A DNA stretch of 64,000 nucleotides, taken from assembly GCF_023544665.1 (NCBI RefSeq), contig NZ_JAMJFL010000032.1:23065-87064 (forward strand), in the 5' to 3' direction. Position numbers and translations under genes: made by a program. Shown here in pieces: positions 42,507 to 53,400 of this stretch. Every line of letters starts with the position of its first letter. The first letter of the stretch is position 1. Below the pieces are notes generated by a model, which saw only the letters and a list, made by a program, of their open reading frames with translations, did no database searches and was not told where the DNA came from. The DNA comes from Streptomyces sp. YS415 (lineage in GTDB: Bacteria > Actinomycetota > Actinomycetes > Streptomycetales > Streptomycetaceae).

Positions 42507-42534
42507 CGAACCATGGGCGCCGGACGGCCGTAGA
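42507..42534 (+). promoter_or_regulatory. ECF-type promoter P21, internal to the T7SS operon
   Basis: Plus strand: -35 CGAACC (42507-42512), 16-base spacer, -10 CGTAGA (42529-42534), 24 bases before GTG 42559, in the 93-base gap after the AAWKG gene. Confidence 0.6.
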
Positions 42535-42558
42535 AGCGTCCGGAGGAGGTGGTTCGCA

Positions 42559-42987
42559 GTGAGCGAATCGTTGGAGAAGCGCATCGCCGAGGCCGAGGCC
42601 CGGCTGGAGGCGACCAGCAAGGCCGCGGCACGGATCCAGAGCGACCTCGCGGAGACGACGGAGACCGTCACCTCGCGGGACCGGTCGGTGAAGGTGACGG
42701 TCGGCTCCCAGGGCAACCTGACCGGGCTGGTCTTCCTGGACGGCAAGCACCGCACCATGAGCGCGACGGAACTGGCCGGCACCGTGCTGGAGACGGCCGC
42801 ACAGGCCAGGGAGAACGTGATGCGACGCGTCCTGAAGACCCTCGCCCCCCTGTCCACGGGCGGGGACGAGACGTTCCGCCTGGGGGACTTCGAGCTGACG
42901 CTGGACAAGCTGCTCGGCCCGGACGCCCCGCACCGCCCCGCGGAGCGGAGAACCAAGCCCCTGCATGACGAGTTGCACGAGGACTGA
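42559..42987 (+). CDS. YbaB/EbfC-family protein of the T7SS operon
   Basis: 142 residues from GTG 42559, GGAGGAGG upstream. An N-terminal helix (SLEKRIAEAEARLEATSKAA) and the three-strand/helix core (VTSRDRSVKVTVGSQGNLTG, LVFLDGKHRTMSATELAGTV) match YbaB/EbfC nucleoid-associated proteins. A poorly conserved C-terminal 50 residues follow. In mycobacterial ESX-1 the YbaB-like EspL has a similar place, where it supports substrate stability rather than acting mainly on DNA. The gene can be read through from eccD and also has its own promoter. Confidence 0.82.
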   Translation: MSESLEKRIAEAEARLEATSKAAARIQSDLAETTETVTSRDRSVKVTVGSQGNLTGLVFLDGKHRTMSATELAGTVLETAAQARENVMRRVLKTLAPLSTGGDETFRLGDFELTLDKLLGPDAPHRPAERRTKPLHDELHED

Positions 42988-43035
42988 CACCGGCCACCGG
43001 TACGACCGCCGGAACGAAGCAGCGGAGGAGCAGTC

Positions 43036-43392
43036 ATGGACAGTCCCGTTTACCACTACGACTCGATGCGGCAGCGCATGGCCGTGGAGCGCATCGAGAT
43101 GACAGTCGAACGTGCCCAGTGGATCGTCACGGAGCTGCTGAGGCGCTACGAAGAGGGGGACATAGACGAGTGGGCTGGTGAAGACGACGAATTCGCCCTG
43201 CAGATCAAGAGCCGTCGTGACTTCGAGACGGTGCTGGAAGCTCTGGAGCAGACGGGGCACATCCTGGCCGGCACCGTCCGCAGGGCATGGGAGGCCGGCG
43301 GGATCGCGGAGTACCCGCAGGGCTTCAACATGGAGGAGATCAAGAGGATCGCGGACCGGCTCCCGGACTCCGACAGCCGCCGGGGTTTCTGA
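43036..43392 (+). CDS. Small acidic helical protein ending the T7SS operon
   Basis: 118 residues, ATG 43036 after GGAGGAG. Mostly helical and acidic (LLRRYEEGDIDEWAGEDDEF; FETVLEALEQTGHILAGTVR), with no cysteine, signal peptide or membrane segment. Family not recognised. It lies 48 bases after the YbaB-like gene and is the last plus-strand gene before the convergent T7SS-associated gene, so it is likely a chaperone or partner for one of the operon's products. Confidence 0.7.
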   Translation: MDSPVYHYDSMRQRMAVERIEMTVERAQWIVTELLRRYEEGDIDEWAGEDDEFALQIKSRRDFETVLEALEQTGHILAGTVRRAWEAGGIAEYPQGFNMEEIKRIADRLPDSDSRRGF

Positions 43393-43476
43393 GACGCTGC
43401 TCGCCCCACGGTGACACCCGGACGCGGGAGGCGGCCGGGGTACCGGGGCGCGGGACACGGTGCCGGGGCTGGGCGT

Positions 43477-44355
43477 TCAGGCGTCTCCCGGTGCCGTGCC
43501 CGGCAGGCCGGGGTCGCCATCGGGGGACGCTTCGCCGACGAGCAGGGGCGCCTCCTCGGCGGAGGCCGGGACCGGCCCGGCGGAGCCGGTGCTCCCCGCG
43601 TGGCTCACCGTGCGTACCGGGCGGGCCGCCTCCGGGGCCGGTGCCGTGATGCCGGCCTGTTCCAGGGCTTCCGCCTCGATCACCATTGCGACGGGTGAGG
43701 ACAGGCTGACGAGCAGCAGCCGGCCCGGCCCCTCGGCCAGCAGATCGGACAGCTCCGCCCGCGACACCGAGCGGTGGGCGGGCAGCGCCGCCGCCGCGGA
43801 GTGGTCCGGCGCCGGCAGGCCGACGACCGTCACCGCCGGCAGGCCGTCGGGCGCGTCGCCTACCCGGGGTTCACCCTCCTCGTCGAGCAGTACCGCCACG
43901 TCGTCCAGAGCGGCGATCGCCTCCGCCAGGTCCTGCGCCGGACCGTAGCCGGTGGCGGCCCACTGGAGCGCCCTGTCCAGCGCGTCCACGGGCTCCGCCC
44001 AGCCCAGGGCCTCGGGGGAGGGCCGGTAGGCGTCGTTGTCCTGCCACGCCACGACGGTCCCGGTCTCGTCCGCACGCCACCTCCCGAGCACGGCCCACGC
44101 CGGCGGCACGCCGTCCCCCTCCCAGTTCGGGTCCGGCAGGTAGAACCAGTGGTCCGGAGCCGACCGGGCGGCCTCGCGGATCTCCGGCGGAGGCTCCGGC
44201 ATCAGTTCGGGATCGGTCACCAGCGACTCCGGACCGGGCACGGCCGGGTCCCAGATACCGCCCGGATCGCCCACGTCACCGGCCAGCACCTCCAGTTCGG
44301 CGGGTGGTGCCGCCTCGGTGCGGACACCCGGCCGGTCCATGTCGGGCTCACTCAT
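43477..44355 (-). CDS. T7SS-associated protein (streptomycete family)
   Basis: 292 residues from ATG 44355, chosen over an upstream in-frame start because GAGG lies 6 bases before it. The central part (WFYLPDPNWEGDGVPPAWAV, GRWRADETGTVVAWQDNDAY, RPSPEALGWAEPVDALDRAL, QWAATGYGPAQDLAEAIAAL) is the pattern public annotation labels type VII secretion system-associated protein, as far as I recall. An SseB-like C-terminal half follows (GRLLLVSLSSPVAMVIEAEA) and then an Ala/Pro-rich tail. No membrane segment. It follows the giant gene by 71 bases on the same strand but has its own promoter. Its role is unknown; a chaperone or immunity-like function for the giant protein is possible. Confidence 0.75.
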   Translation of the reverse strand: MSEPDMDRPGVRTEAAPPAELEVLAGDVGDPGGIWDPAVPGPESLVTDPELMPEPPPEIREAARSAPDHWFYLPDPNWEGDGVPPAWAVLGRWRADETGTVVAWQDNDAYRPSPEALGWAEPVDALDRALQWAATGYGPAQDLAEAIAALDDVAVLLDEEGEPRVGDAPDGLPAVTVVGLPAPDHSAAAALPAHRSVSRAELSDLLAEGPGRLLLVSLSSPVAMVIEAEALEQAGITAPAPEAARPVRTVSHAGSTGSAGPVPASAEEAPLLVGEASPDGDPGLPGTAPGDA

Positions 44356-44393
44356 CACTGACCTCGTCTCGGGGGGAGCGTCCTCACCTGTCA

Positions 44394-44421
44394 GCAACGC
44401 TGTGCCGCGCCGCCGGGTTCA
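44394..44421 (-). promoter_or_regulatory. ECF-type promoter P22 for the T7SS-associated protein
   Basis: Minus strand: -35 TGAACC (44416-44421), 16-base spacer, -10 CGTTGC (44394-44399), 38 bases before the ATG at 44355. The -35 begins 5 bases beyond the giant gene's stop codon. Confidence 0.65.
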
Positions 44422-44426
44422 CCGCC

Positions 44427-47400
44427 TCAGCTGTCGAGCGCTGCGCTGTGGGCGGCCACGAGCCAGGTGATTTCCCTGCTGCGTGGCTCCTCCACCAACA
44501 GGTACATGAGCCCGTACCTGAACACGCCTGCCTGAGCCCAGGAGTGCAGGGTGTCCGCCATGGGCGAGAACGTCTCTCCGGTCATGGGGTCCGTCTGCGG
44601 GGCCAGTCTCCAGGTTTCCCCTGTGAGGAAGGAGTGGCGGATCTCGGCGAGGAGGTAGTGGGCGGTGTCCGGTGCCATGCCGCCTTCGAGCAGGCCGGTA
44701 TGGCTGCTCAGGCGGTCCCAGAGGTGGTCGGGCAGCGGGCTCGCGACGAGAAGGCCGAACTGAGGGTTCGGGTCGGTCTGGTCCGGGGCGGCCGGCTGGG
44801 CGGGGACCGACGGCTCGATGTCCATCGGAACGGGGTCGGTGGGGTCGTCCTCGTCCCCGGACGGACCCGGGCCGAGGGGGAGATGTGGGCGGACCACGTC
44901 CCTCACGCCCGCGGGTGGCTGAGCGCCGAGCGCATGCGGAGCCTCGGTGTCGAGGTCGATCGGATTGCTCGTGAGGAAGTCGTCGAGGGTGTTCTGCAGG
45001 GCGGCTTCAAGGCCGGAAGGCACCGCCGGCCGCTGGCCGGCCGCGGACGACTCGCCCCCTGTCCGCTGCCCGGGGAAGTGGGGGCCGGGCGCGCCGCCGC
45101 GCAGGCCGGCCGGGGTGCCGTTGATGAGTGTCTGCGCGATGGCATTGCCGAGGTGCCGGGAGGTGTCGTCGGGTCGGACCTGACCCAGGATCAGGAGCTT
45201 GCCGTAGGTCTCCCGGACGGTGTCCAGGGTGGTCTGTTCCGGGAGGCCGGCCTGGTGGTTGCGCCGCAGTTCCTTGTGCACCTCCGAGAGTACGAGGGCG
45301 AAGTCGGGCTCCCCGCCGGTGTCGTGGGGTGCTGACTGCGGCGTTCGGACGTGGTAGCCGTCGTCCTGGCGCAGCAGATGGACCGGTGCACCGTTCTCCG
45401 GGCCGAAGTGCCCCGGGGCGGTCTCCGCTCCGGCCGCGTCCGTGACACTCACCCGGATCCCCGCCGCATGGGCGGCAACCGCCGCGATCGCCCGCTCCAC
45501 CGAAGGTGACAGCGTCCCGCCCGAGCGGTGCCACAGCAGGGCCAGTTGCTGCGACAGATCGAGCTGCGCCTGGGCCGCCGTCGGGGCGTGACCGAGGAGC
45601 GCGGCCTCGATCATCAGCTCCGCACCGGCCCCCACAGCCCGTGCCTCCGCCTCCGAGAGGCCGCCCTCGGGGACGGGGAAGGGCTGGACACCGGCGGGCA
45701 GCTTGCCCTTGGCCAGATAGCCCCTGGCCCACTCGTACATCGCCTCGGCACTCTCGGCCTCGGCCAGTGCCGACGGCACGGCGGAATCCCCCGCTCCGGT
45801 GGCGGAGCCGGCTGCGGTCACCAGGGCCTCAACCAAGGGAACAGGCTCTGCTTGCCCGGCCGGCGGCGGTAGGTCGGCCTGGCGGCCGCTCCTGGTCACG
45901 GCCGGACGCGCCGGCCCGGTCGCCTGCGAGGCGGCCGCCGCCGGAGCGAGGGGCGTGGGAGGGCCGACCGGATGGAGCGACGGCACGAGTGGCCCGTTCG
46001 GCTGAGCGATCCGCCAGGCGCTGGGCTGGGATGCCTGCCCAGGAGCGGGCGCCGGTCCGATGCTGTGGATGCCGCTGTCGGCGGCGGACACCGTCCTGCC
46101 GGCCCGGTCGGCGGGATAGCGCACGACTCGTCCGGTCCGGTCGGCGATCGTCTGTGCCAGGACCCTCCGGGCGTTCTCGTCACCGGTGACGATGAGGGCG
46201 ATCTGCTTGTCGGCGTCGTCAGGGGCGGCCAGTTTCGTGTGCAGCAGGGTCAGCTCGGCGACCTCGTCGAAGGGGAGCAGCAGTTGCTGTGCCCCGTCCG
46301 GCCCTTGCACCACCGCACCGTCGGCGGTGAGGTGCGCGATCAGGAAGTAGGTCGCCGGGTGGGTGCCCGTGTCCAGCGTGTCGACAGGCTCGGGCGTCAG
46401 GTTCAGTCCGAACCGGTTGCCTGTCGTGACGAAGATCCTGCCGCTGCCGTCCTCCAGGAGATTCTGTCCCCAGACCAGGTCGTGTGCGGCCCAGGCAGCG
46501 GGACGGTTCCCCTTGGCACCCTCCGCGACGATCGCCTGGGCCGCCCGCAGGATCAGTAGGTCGACGGAGTTCGCCTGCGGCTCCCTCGGCAGATGCAGGG
46601 TGGACCGGGTCACCTGCCCCCGGGTGCGGTGGCGCAGGTCGACAGCCAGCCTGGCCCGTGCCACGGACCAGTACGCCAGGGAGTACAGCTCGTCCCACAA
46701 CGGAGTCCCGTGGATCGCGGCCGCCTTCTCCACGTGGGGGAACACAGGCCGGAGCACATCATTGACCATGTCGTCGTCCAACAGGCCGGGCATCTCCGCC
46801 ACATAAAGGAGACGGAGATGAGCGGACAGTCCGACGGCCGGAGCGGCGGTCTGGGCAGGCAGTGCGGCCCAGGTCGACGCCTTGGCGAGGAGAGCCCTGT
46901 AGTCATCGGCCGTCGGCTCCCACACGAGCCGGCGCTCGGTCAGGCGCATCATCGTCGCCGCGTAGGAGAAGAAGTCGAGGGTGAACGGCCCCGCGGTCGC
47001 CAGGTGGGGATCCGCCGCGCGCAGCCGTTCCAGCGCGCCGATACCCGCGACGAGGCTCGCGTGCGTCTCGGCGTTCGGGCCGAACAGTCGTCGAAGCACC
47101 CGAACCAGTCGCCCGGTCACTTCCTTGACGCGTGGATCCATGTGGTCCGCGGAGGCGATGAACCCCATGTCCACCGATAGAGCCGCCAGTTGGGTGTCGT
47201 CCGGGTCCGGCGCGAACGCTCGCCAGACACCTGGCCGACCACTGTCTTCCTGCAGGGTGAACGTGGCCAGGTCGTGGGGTGCCTTGTACCCGGTGATGGT
47301 CGTCGGTGCGTAGGTGGGCACGTCGACCACATTGGCCAGCACCTGTGCGGGTGTCGTGACGTCGAGTTTGTCCGACGCTCCCACGGGTGCGTTGCCCGCG

Positions 47401-50400
47401 CTGCAGGCGAGGAAGGGCAGGCGAACCTTTCCGTCCGGGGCATACCTCTTCAGCCGTGACAGGCTGGGGCGCCGCTTCACGTAGCCGCTGAGTTCAGGAG
47501 TCGTTCCCCAGAGTGCCGTCACGGCACCGTCCGCCCAGGCGTACCAGGTGTACCTTCCGCGGGCGTCCATATGGATGTCGAAGGTGTAGAACTTCGTTCC
47601 CTCCGGCAGCCCTGCCCAGGGAACGGGAGAAGTCCCGATGGCCTTCGCCGTCTCCGTGCCCTTCACGAGGGCGTTGCGCCCGTGGAAGTGCAAGTGAGTA
47701 CGTGTCAGCCACGGCACCACCGTCTCTTGGTCGACCCAGAAATCCGGCATGTGCACGGCCCGGCCGGTCGACTGGTGCGTGAGGGGATCGATGATCGGAT
47801 GAGTGACCAGGTCCTCGTCCGGGACCCAGTGGAGGACACCGTCCATGTCGTAGAGCCACTGACCGGCCCCCGCCGCCTCCGGCGGCGGGAGGAGATCGGG
47901 AGTGCTGACCGTCCACTGCCCCAGTGGCTGCTGCTCCGTTCGCCTGTCGACGCGTACCGGAAAGGACAGCTGCCCGGCGAGGTCGTGCCATGCCGTGGCC
48001 CCGGTGCTGGACCACACGGGCCGTTGGGCGGCGGCGGCGACGGACCGGGCGAGGTCGACCCCCGGGGCACCGATCAGGAGGATTTCACGCTGGTCGGCAC
48101 CGCTCTCTTCGGGGTCTGAGGTGCTTTTGTGCACGGGGTCGTTCGCGATCAGTTCGGCGATGACGCTCGCGGGCACCCAGTGGACTCCGCCCCTGGTGGT
48201 GACCTGGTAGCGCGCGTTGCCGGGCCGGCCGGCCGGGTCGGTCACCAGGTGGTAGACGAAGGTGTGCTCCGACCAGGGGGCCGGCGCGGTGCCGTCCACC
48301 TGTCCTTCGAGGGTGCTGTCCTGGTCCGGCGGCGACCAGATCGCCGTCAGGTTCAGGCTGACCGGCAGGGGCGGTCCGGAGGCCCAGCTACGGCCCTTGG
48401 GAGTACCCGCCGTTTCGGTGAGCAGTTCGCCCTGGACGTAGGCTCCCTGGGCCTGCAGGTGGTGGGCGAACACAGCGGCCGCGCTGCCCGCCCGCCCCGC
48501 CTGCCGCGCCGCGTTCACCGCGAGGAACAGCTCGGTGAGCAGATCGAGGACACTCGCGTGGCGCGGGCCCAGGTTCGTTTCGGCGAACTCGACCAGAGCC
48601 GCCACGTCCGGAGTGCCGCTGTCCGGTGACATACGTGGCACCAGCGCCCGCAGCACGTCGAGTGCCGCCCGCGCCTGCTCGTCGGTCAGGTGTCCTGCGT
48701 CGACCAGCCGACGGCTCAGTTCGGCCGTGGACCACTGGACGGACGGCGGCTCCTCGCCGTCGTCGGCACTGCTGTCCGGATCCGCGAAGCCTATGAACGT
48801 GCCCGGTGCATCGGTGGTGGTGCGTGCGGGTGCGAGTGACGCGCTCGGCCCGGGCTCGTCGTCGATGTCCATCGGATCGGGCGGAGGGAGAAGCCCTCGC
48901 GCAGGCTCGACCGCCTCCCACAGGGCGTGCTGCTCCGTCTCCATCGTCTGCATGAGAGCGTCTTGGGGCAGGACCTCGAAGACCCCGTCGGCGGATACGC
49001 GGGACAGGGTGACGGCAGCCGGATCGTGGGGGTACAGCACCACCCGGCCGGTCCTGTTCGCGATCTCGCTCGCCAACGCCCGCCGCGGGCCGGGGTCTCC
49101 CGAGACGAACAGCACGATGCGGTTCTCGTGAGTGAACTCCAGCGTGCTGAGGTGGAAATGGACCACCTCGGCGACTTCGGCGAACGGCAGCGTGCGGGAT
49201 GCTCCGTCCGACCACCGTACGTCGACCCCCCCGGCTGTCGCGGCGGCGACCAGAACGTAGAACCTGATGGTCGCCCCCGACTCCAGTTTCGTGTGGGGGT
49301 CGCCGGTCAGATTCAGGCCGTATCCGCTCCCGGTCACTGGGAAGACGCCCTGCCTGCCCAGCAGGTTTCCGTCCCAGACGGCGTCATGGGCGGCCCAGAC
49401 GCTGGGGTCGGTCGCCTTGGTGTCACCGGCGGCGATGACCTGGGCCGCCCGCAGCCTCAGTATCGACTTCCTCTTGCCGGTGACCGGCTGATCGGGCCGC
49501 AGATGAAGCACCGAGCGGGCCAACTGCTCGATGCCCGCCGGATGCCGGGATATGAGGAACTCGGCCCGCATCGTCGACCAGTACGCCAGGGCATGCCGTT
49601 CCTCGTCCGAGCGGGACCCGTGTACCTGGAGGGTCTTCTTCTTGAGATGCAGTACCGAGAGCAGCACGGATCCCACCACCTGCTTGGAGTGCGTGCCCGG
49701 CAGGACTGTCGTCGGCGTCGGGGTGAGCGGGAGGTAGGTGGTCAGCCCGGCCGTCGGGGCCGTCCCGGCCGGGAGCGGCGCCCATTGCGACGCCTGGTCC
49801 AGCAGTGCGAGGTAGTCGCCGGTTCCCGGTACGGGGATGTGCCGGCCCTCGGCCTCGCGGGACATGCTCGCCGCGAACGTGAAAAAGCCGACGGTGAACG
49901 GCCCGCCGGGAGTCAGCAGGGGGTCCGCCCGGCGCAGCCGCTCCAGTGCGCCGATGCCCCGCACGTAACGCTTGTCGTTCTCCGCGGCGGGTCCGAACAC
50001 GTTCCGCAGCACGCGCACCAGGCGGAGAGTGGTGTTCCGTACGTCTTCCTCCAGGAGATGCGCGGCGTCGATGAACCCCATGTCGACCGCCAGCGCACCC
50101 AGCGCCTTGTCGTCGGGAAGCAGTGGGAACTTGCGCCACTGCCCGGGCTCACCCCGGCTGTGCCGCACCACGGTCAGGGTCAGGTTCTGATCATGGACTC
50201 CTGAGACCGTCGTGGGCGCATGGGTGGGGAGGAGGGACGTCTGCGCGAGGGTCTGCGCGGGCGTGTCCAGGTCGTTCAGCGGCCCGAGGGGCGCGTCGGC
50301 CGCCGTGCAGCACAGGGCGAGGAGTTGGACGTCTCCGTCCTGCGCCTCCTGCCGCATCTTCGCCAGGCTCGGGCGCCGCTTGAGGTAACCGCCGGCCGAC

Positions 50401-53400
50401 GAGGCCTTGCCCCAGAGGGACAGCACCTTCTCCTCCGTCTGGTTCGCCTCCTTCACGCGGGCCTTCCACCAGATCCTTCCGTGCCGGTCCACGTGCGCGC
50501 CGAAGACGTAGAACTTCGTCCCCGTGGGCTCGTCCGCCCAGGAGGTGGCGGAGATTCCGGTGTACGCCAGGCGCCGGTAGGCCGCGCGGCTGGGGTGCGC
50601 GTCGGTGTACGTCCGCGTCTGCGGCAGCACGGACATGCCCGCTTCCAGGGCGGACCACTCTTCTTCGCCGAACCCCACGACGCGGCCGATGGACTGGTGC
50701 GTCCCGGGATCGATCACCGGGTAAGTGATCAGCTTCTCGTCGGGGACCAGGTGGGGCTTGCCGTTCTCCTCGTAGAGCCACTGGGCGCCGCTTGTCTGCT
50801 CCGCCGCCGACGCGGAGGTCGGCGGCGCCGAGGTCGCCGACGTGGAGGTCGCCGACGTGGAGGTCGGCGGCGCGGGGGCCGGTGACGGTGGCAGCAGTCC
50901 GGGCGTGCTGACCGCCCACAGCCCCAGCGCCCGCCGGCCCGGGCGCTTGACCCGCACCGGGTGACTCGTGCCCGTCTTGCGGTTGGTGTGCCAGGTCGAG
51001 GCACCCGTGCTGGACCAGACGGGCCATAGGACGGCGGTGGCCACGACGCGAGCCAGGTCGACTCCCTCGGCTCCGACGAGGAGGACGTGGCGGTCGGGAG
51101 CGGACGGACGTACCGGGTCGGCTTCGACGAGCGCGGCGACGACGTCCGCGGAGACCCAGTAGGCGCCCCGGGCGGTGGTGACCCGGTACCTCACGTCGCT
51201 CGCACTGCCGGGGCCGCTGGTCGCGGTCCGGTACGTGAAGGTTCCGGCGGGCCAGGGGGCGTCCTCCTCGGTGCCGCGGCCCAGCTTGAGCACGCCGCTC
51301 CTGTTGGGCCACAGCGACGCGACCTTCTTCGCGTCGAAGTTCCGCAGCGGTTCGGTGGTGCGGGAGTGGTCGACGGTCCAGTCGCGGCCGATGGGCGTGC
51401 CGTCGGCGCCGCGCAGGACGAGGGTCTTCTCGGCGTAGACGCCTTCGGACTGCAGGAGGTGGGCGACCAGGGCGGTCACGCTGCCGGCCCGTCCCGCTTC
51501 GCGGGCCGCGTTCACCATCAGGAACAGCCGGGTGAGCAGCTCGGCGGTGTCCGTGGAGTCCGGACCCAGATGCTGCTCGGTGAAGGCGATCAGGTCCGGC
51601 ACGGTCAGCGGACGCCCGGCCGGGCCGGCGGCGGGCAGGACCAGCCCGTGCAGGATGCCGAACGCGGCGTCCACCGACTGTTCGGACAACTGCCCCTGGC
51701 CGACCAGCCAGCGGCGCAGTTCGTCCGTGGACCACCGGCGGATGTCCGCGAACCGGTGGGTGTCCGGGCCGGTCCGGGCGTCGGATGCCGAGCGCACGGT
51801 GGCGCCGGGGTAGGGACGCGCGGCGAACTGTGGCCGGTGCGGGGCCACCGTCCGCCATTTCACGCCGCTCGCCGGCCGGCCGGGTTCGTCTGCCTTCACC
51901 AGGTAAGGGCTGCCGCCGGTGCCGTCGCGGGACACCGCCAGACCGGCGCGGTGCACGGGTTTGCGTACGAGGTGGCCGGTGCGGTCGGCGATCGCCTGGG
52001 CCAGGGTCTGCCGGGCCACGGGGTCCCCCGTCACGGCCAGCACGACGGGCACGGGCATGTCGGTCCCGGTGAGGTGCAGATGAGTGTCGAGGAGCTCCGC
52101 GACCTCGTCGAAGGACAGCAGGAGAGGCGAGCCGTCCGGCCGCTGCGCCTTGACGCCGTCGGCCGCCACCTCGGCGACCAGGAAGTAGCCCGTCGGCTTT
52201 CCCGCGTCCAGCTTTGTCAGGGGGATGCCGGTGAGATTGAGGCCGTCCCCGCCGTCCTTCAGGGTGAAGGTGTGGGATTCGTCCAGCAGCCCCACCGACT
52301 CGCGGAGGTCCTCGGCGGCCCACGCGGCCGGATCGGTCCCGCCGCGGCCCGAGGCGAACCGCTGGGCGGCGCGGATGTACAGCAGACGCAGTGCCTTCTT
52401 ATCCACGTCCGCCCGGCTCGAGCCGCGGTGCAGCACCTTGTTCACCAGGTCGGCGCTCGGACCGCCGTGTGCGGTGACGGCCCACTGCGCCCGTACCAGG
52501 GACCAGTACGCCAGGGCGTATCGCTCCGCGGCTGAGCCGTCGTCCGGGACGTCCAGTCTCCTGCCCAGGTCGGCGTCCACGTTCGTCAGGATGGTGTCGA
52601 CATCATTCGACCGTGGGCGCAGGAAGACCAACGGGGCCGTGACCAGAGGAAGTGGGAGGTACCCGGTCAGTTCGGTGGGCGATGAGGGGTCGGCGGCGGC
52701 CTGGTCCGCCCATCGGGCGGCCTGCTCGATCAGGGCGCGGTAGTCGTCGGCCCCCAGGTCGCCCGCTCGCGGGCCGCGGGCGCCGCGGAACTCGGTGGCG
52801 GCATACCAGAGGAAGCCGAGGGTGAAGGGACCGTGTACGGCGAGCGCGGGGTCGGCCCGGCGCAGTCGTTCCAGTGCGCCGATGCCTTTCACCAAGACGC
52901 TGTCGCCTTCGGCGTCCGGACCGACGGTCTGTCGCAGAACGCGGACCAGACGACCGGTCACGGACGCCACATCGTCGTTCAAGGGCTCCGTAGCGGCGAG
53001 CAGTCCCATGTCTCGTGCGGTCTTCGCCAGCGCTTTTCCGGTCGGGAGCGGCTGGTAGTGCTCCCAGGGGGCGAGCTGCCCGCGGCTGGTCAGCCAGGTG
53101 GCCGGCGCGTCCTCATGTCCCGCGTCGTTCACGTCGAAGCTGCCGACCTCCGAGCTGCCGGCGAACAGGGGGCCCTCGGAGTTGTCCGCCATGACCTGCG
53201 CGGACGGACCGCTCGCCGCGGCGTCCAAGGTGCCGAGCGGGACGCTGCCCAGCCAGCAGAACGCGGCCAGGACGGGCGTCTGGCGGCCCTTCTTCGCCGC
53301 CTCTCGGCGCATCCTTACCAAACTCGGGCGTCGCCTCAGGTACTGACCTGCCGACGCGGCCGTTCCCCAGAGCCGCCTGACCTCCCCCTGCACCCGGGCC

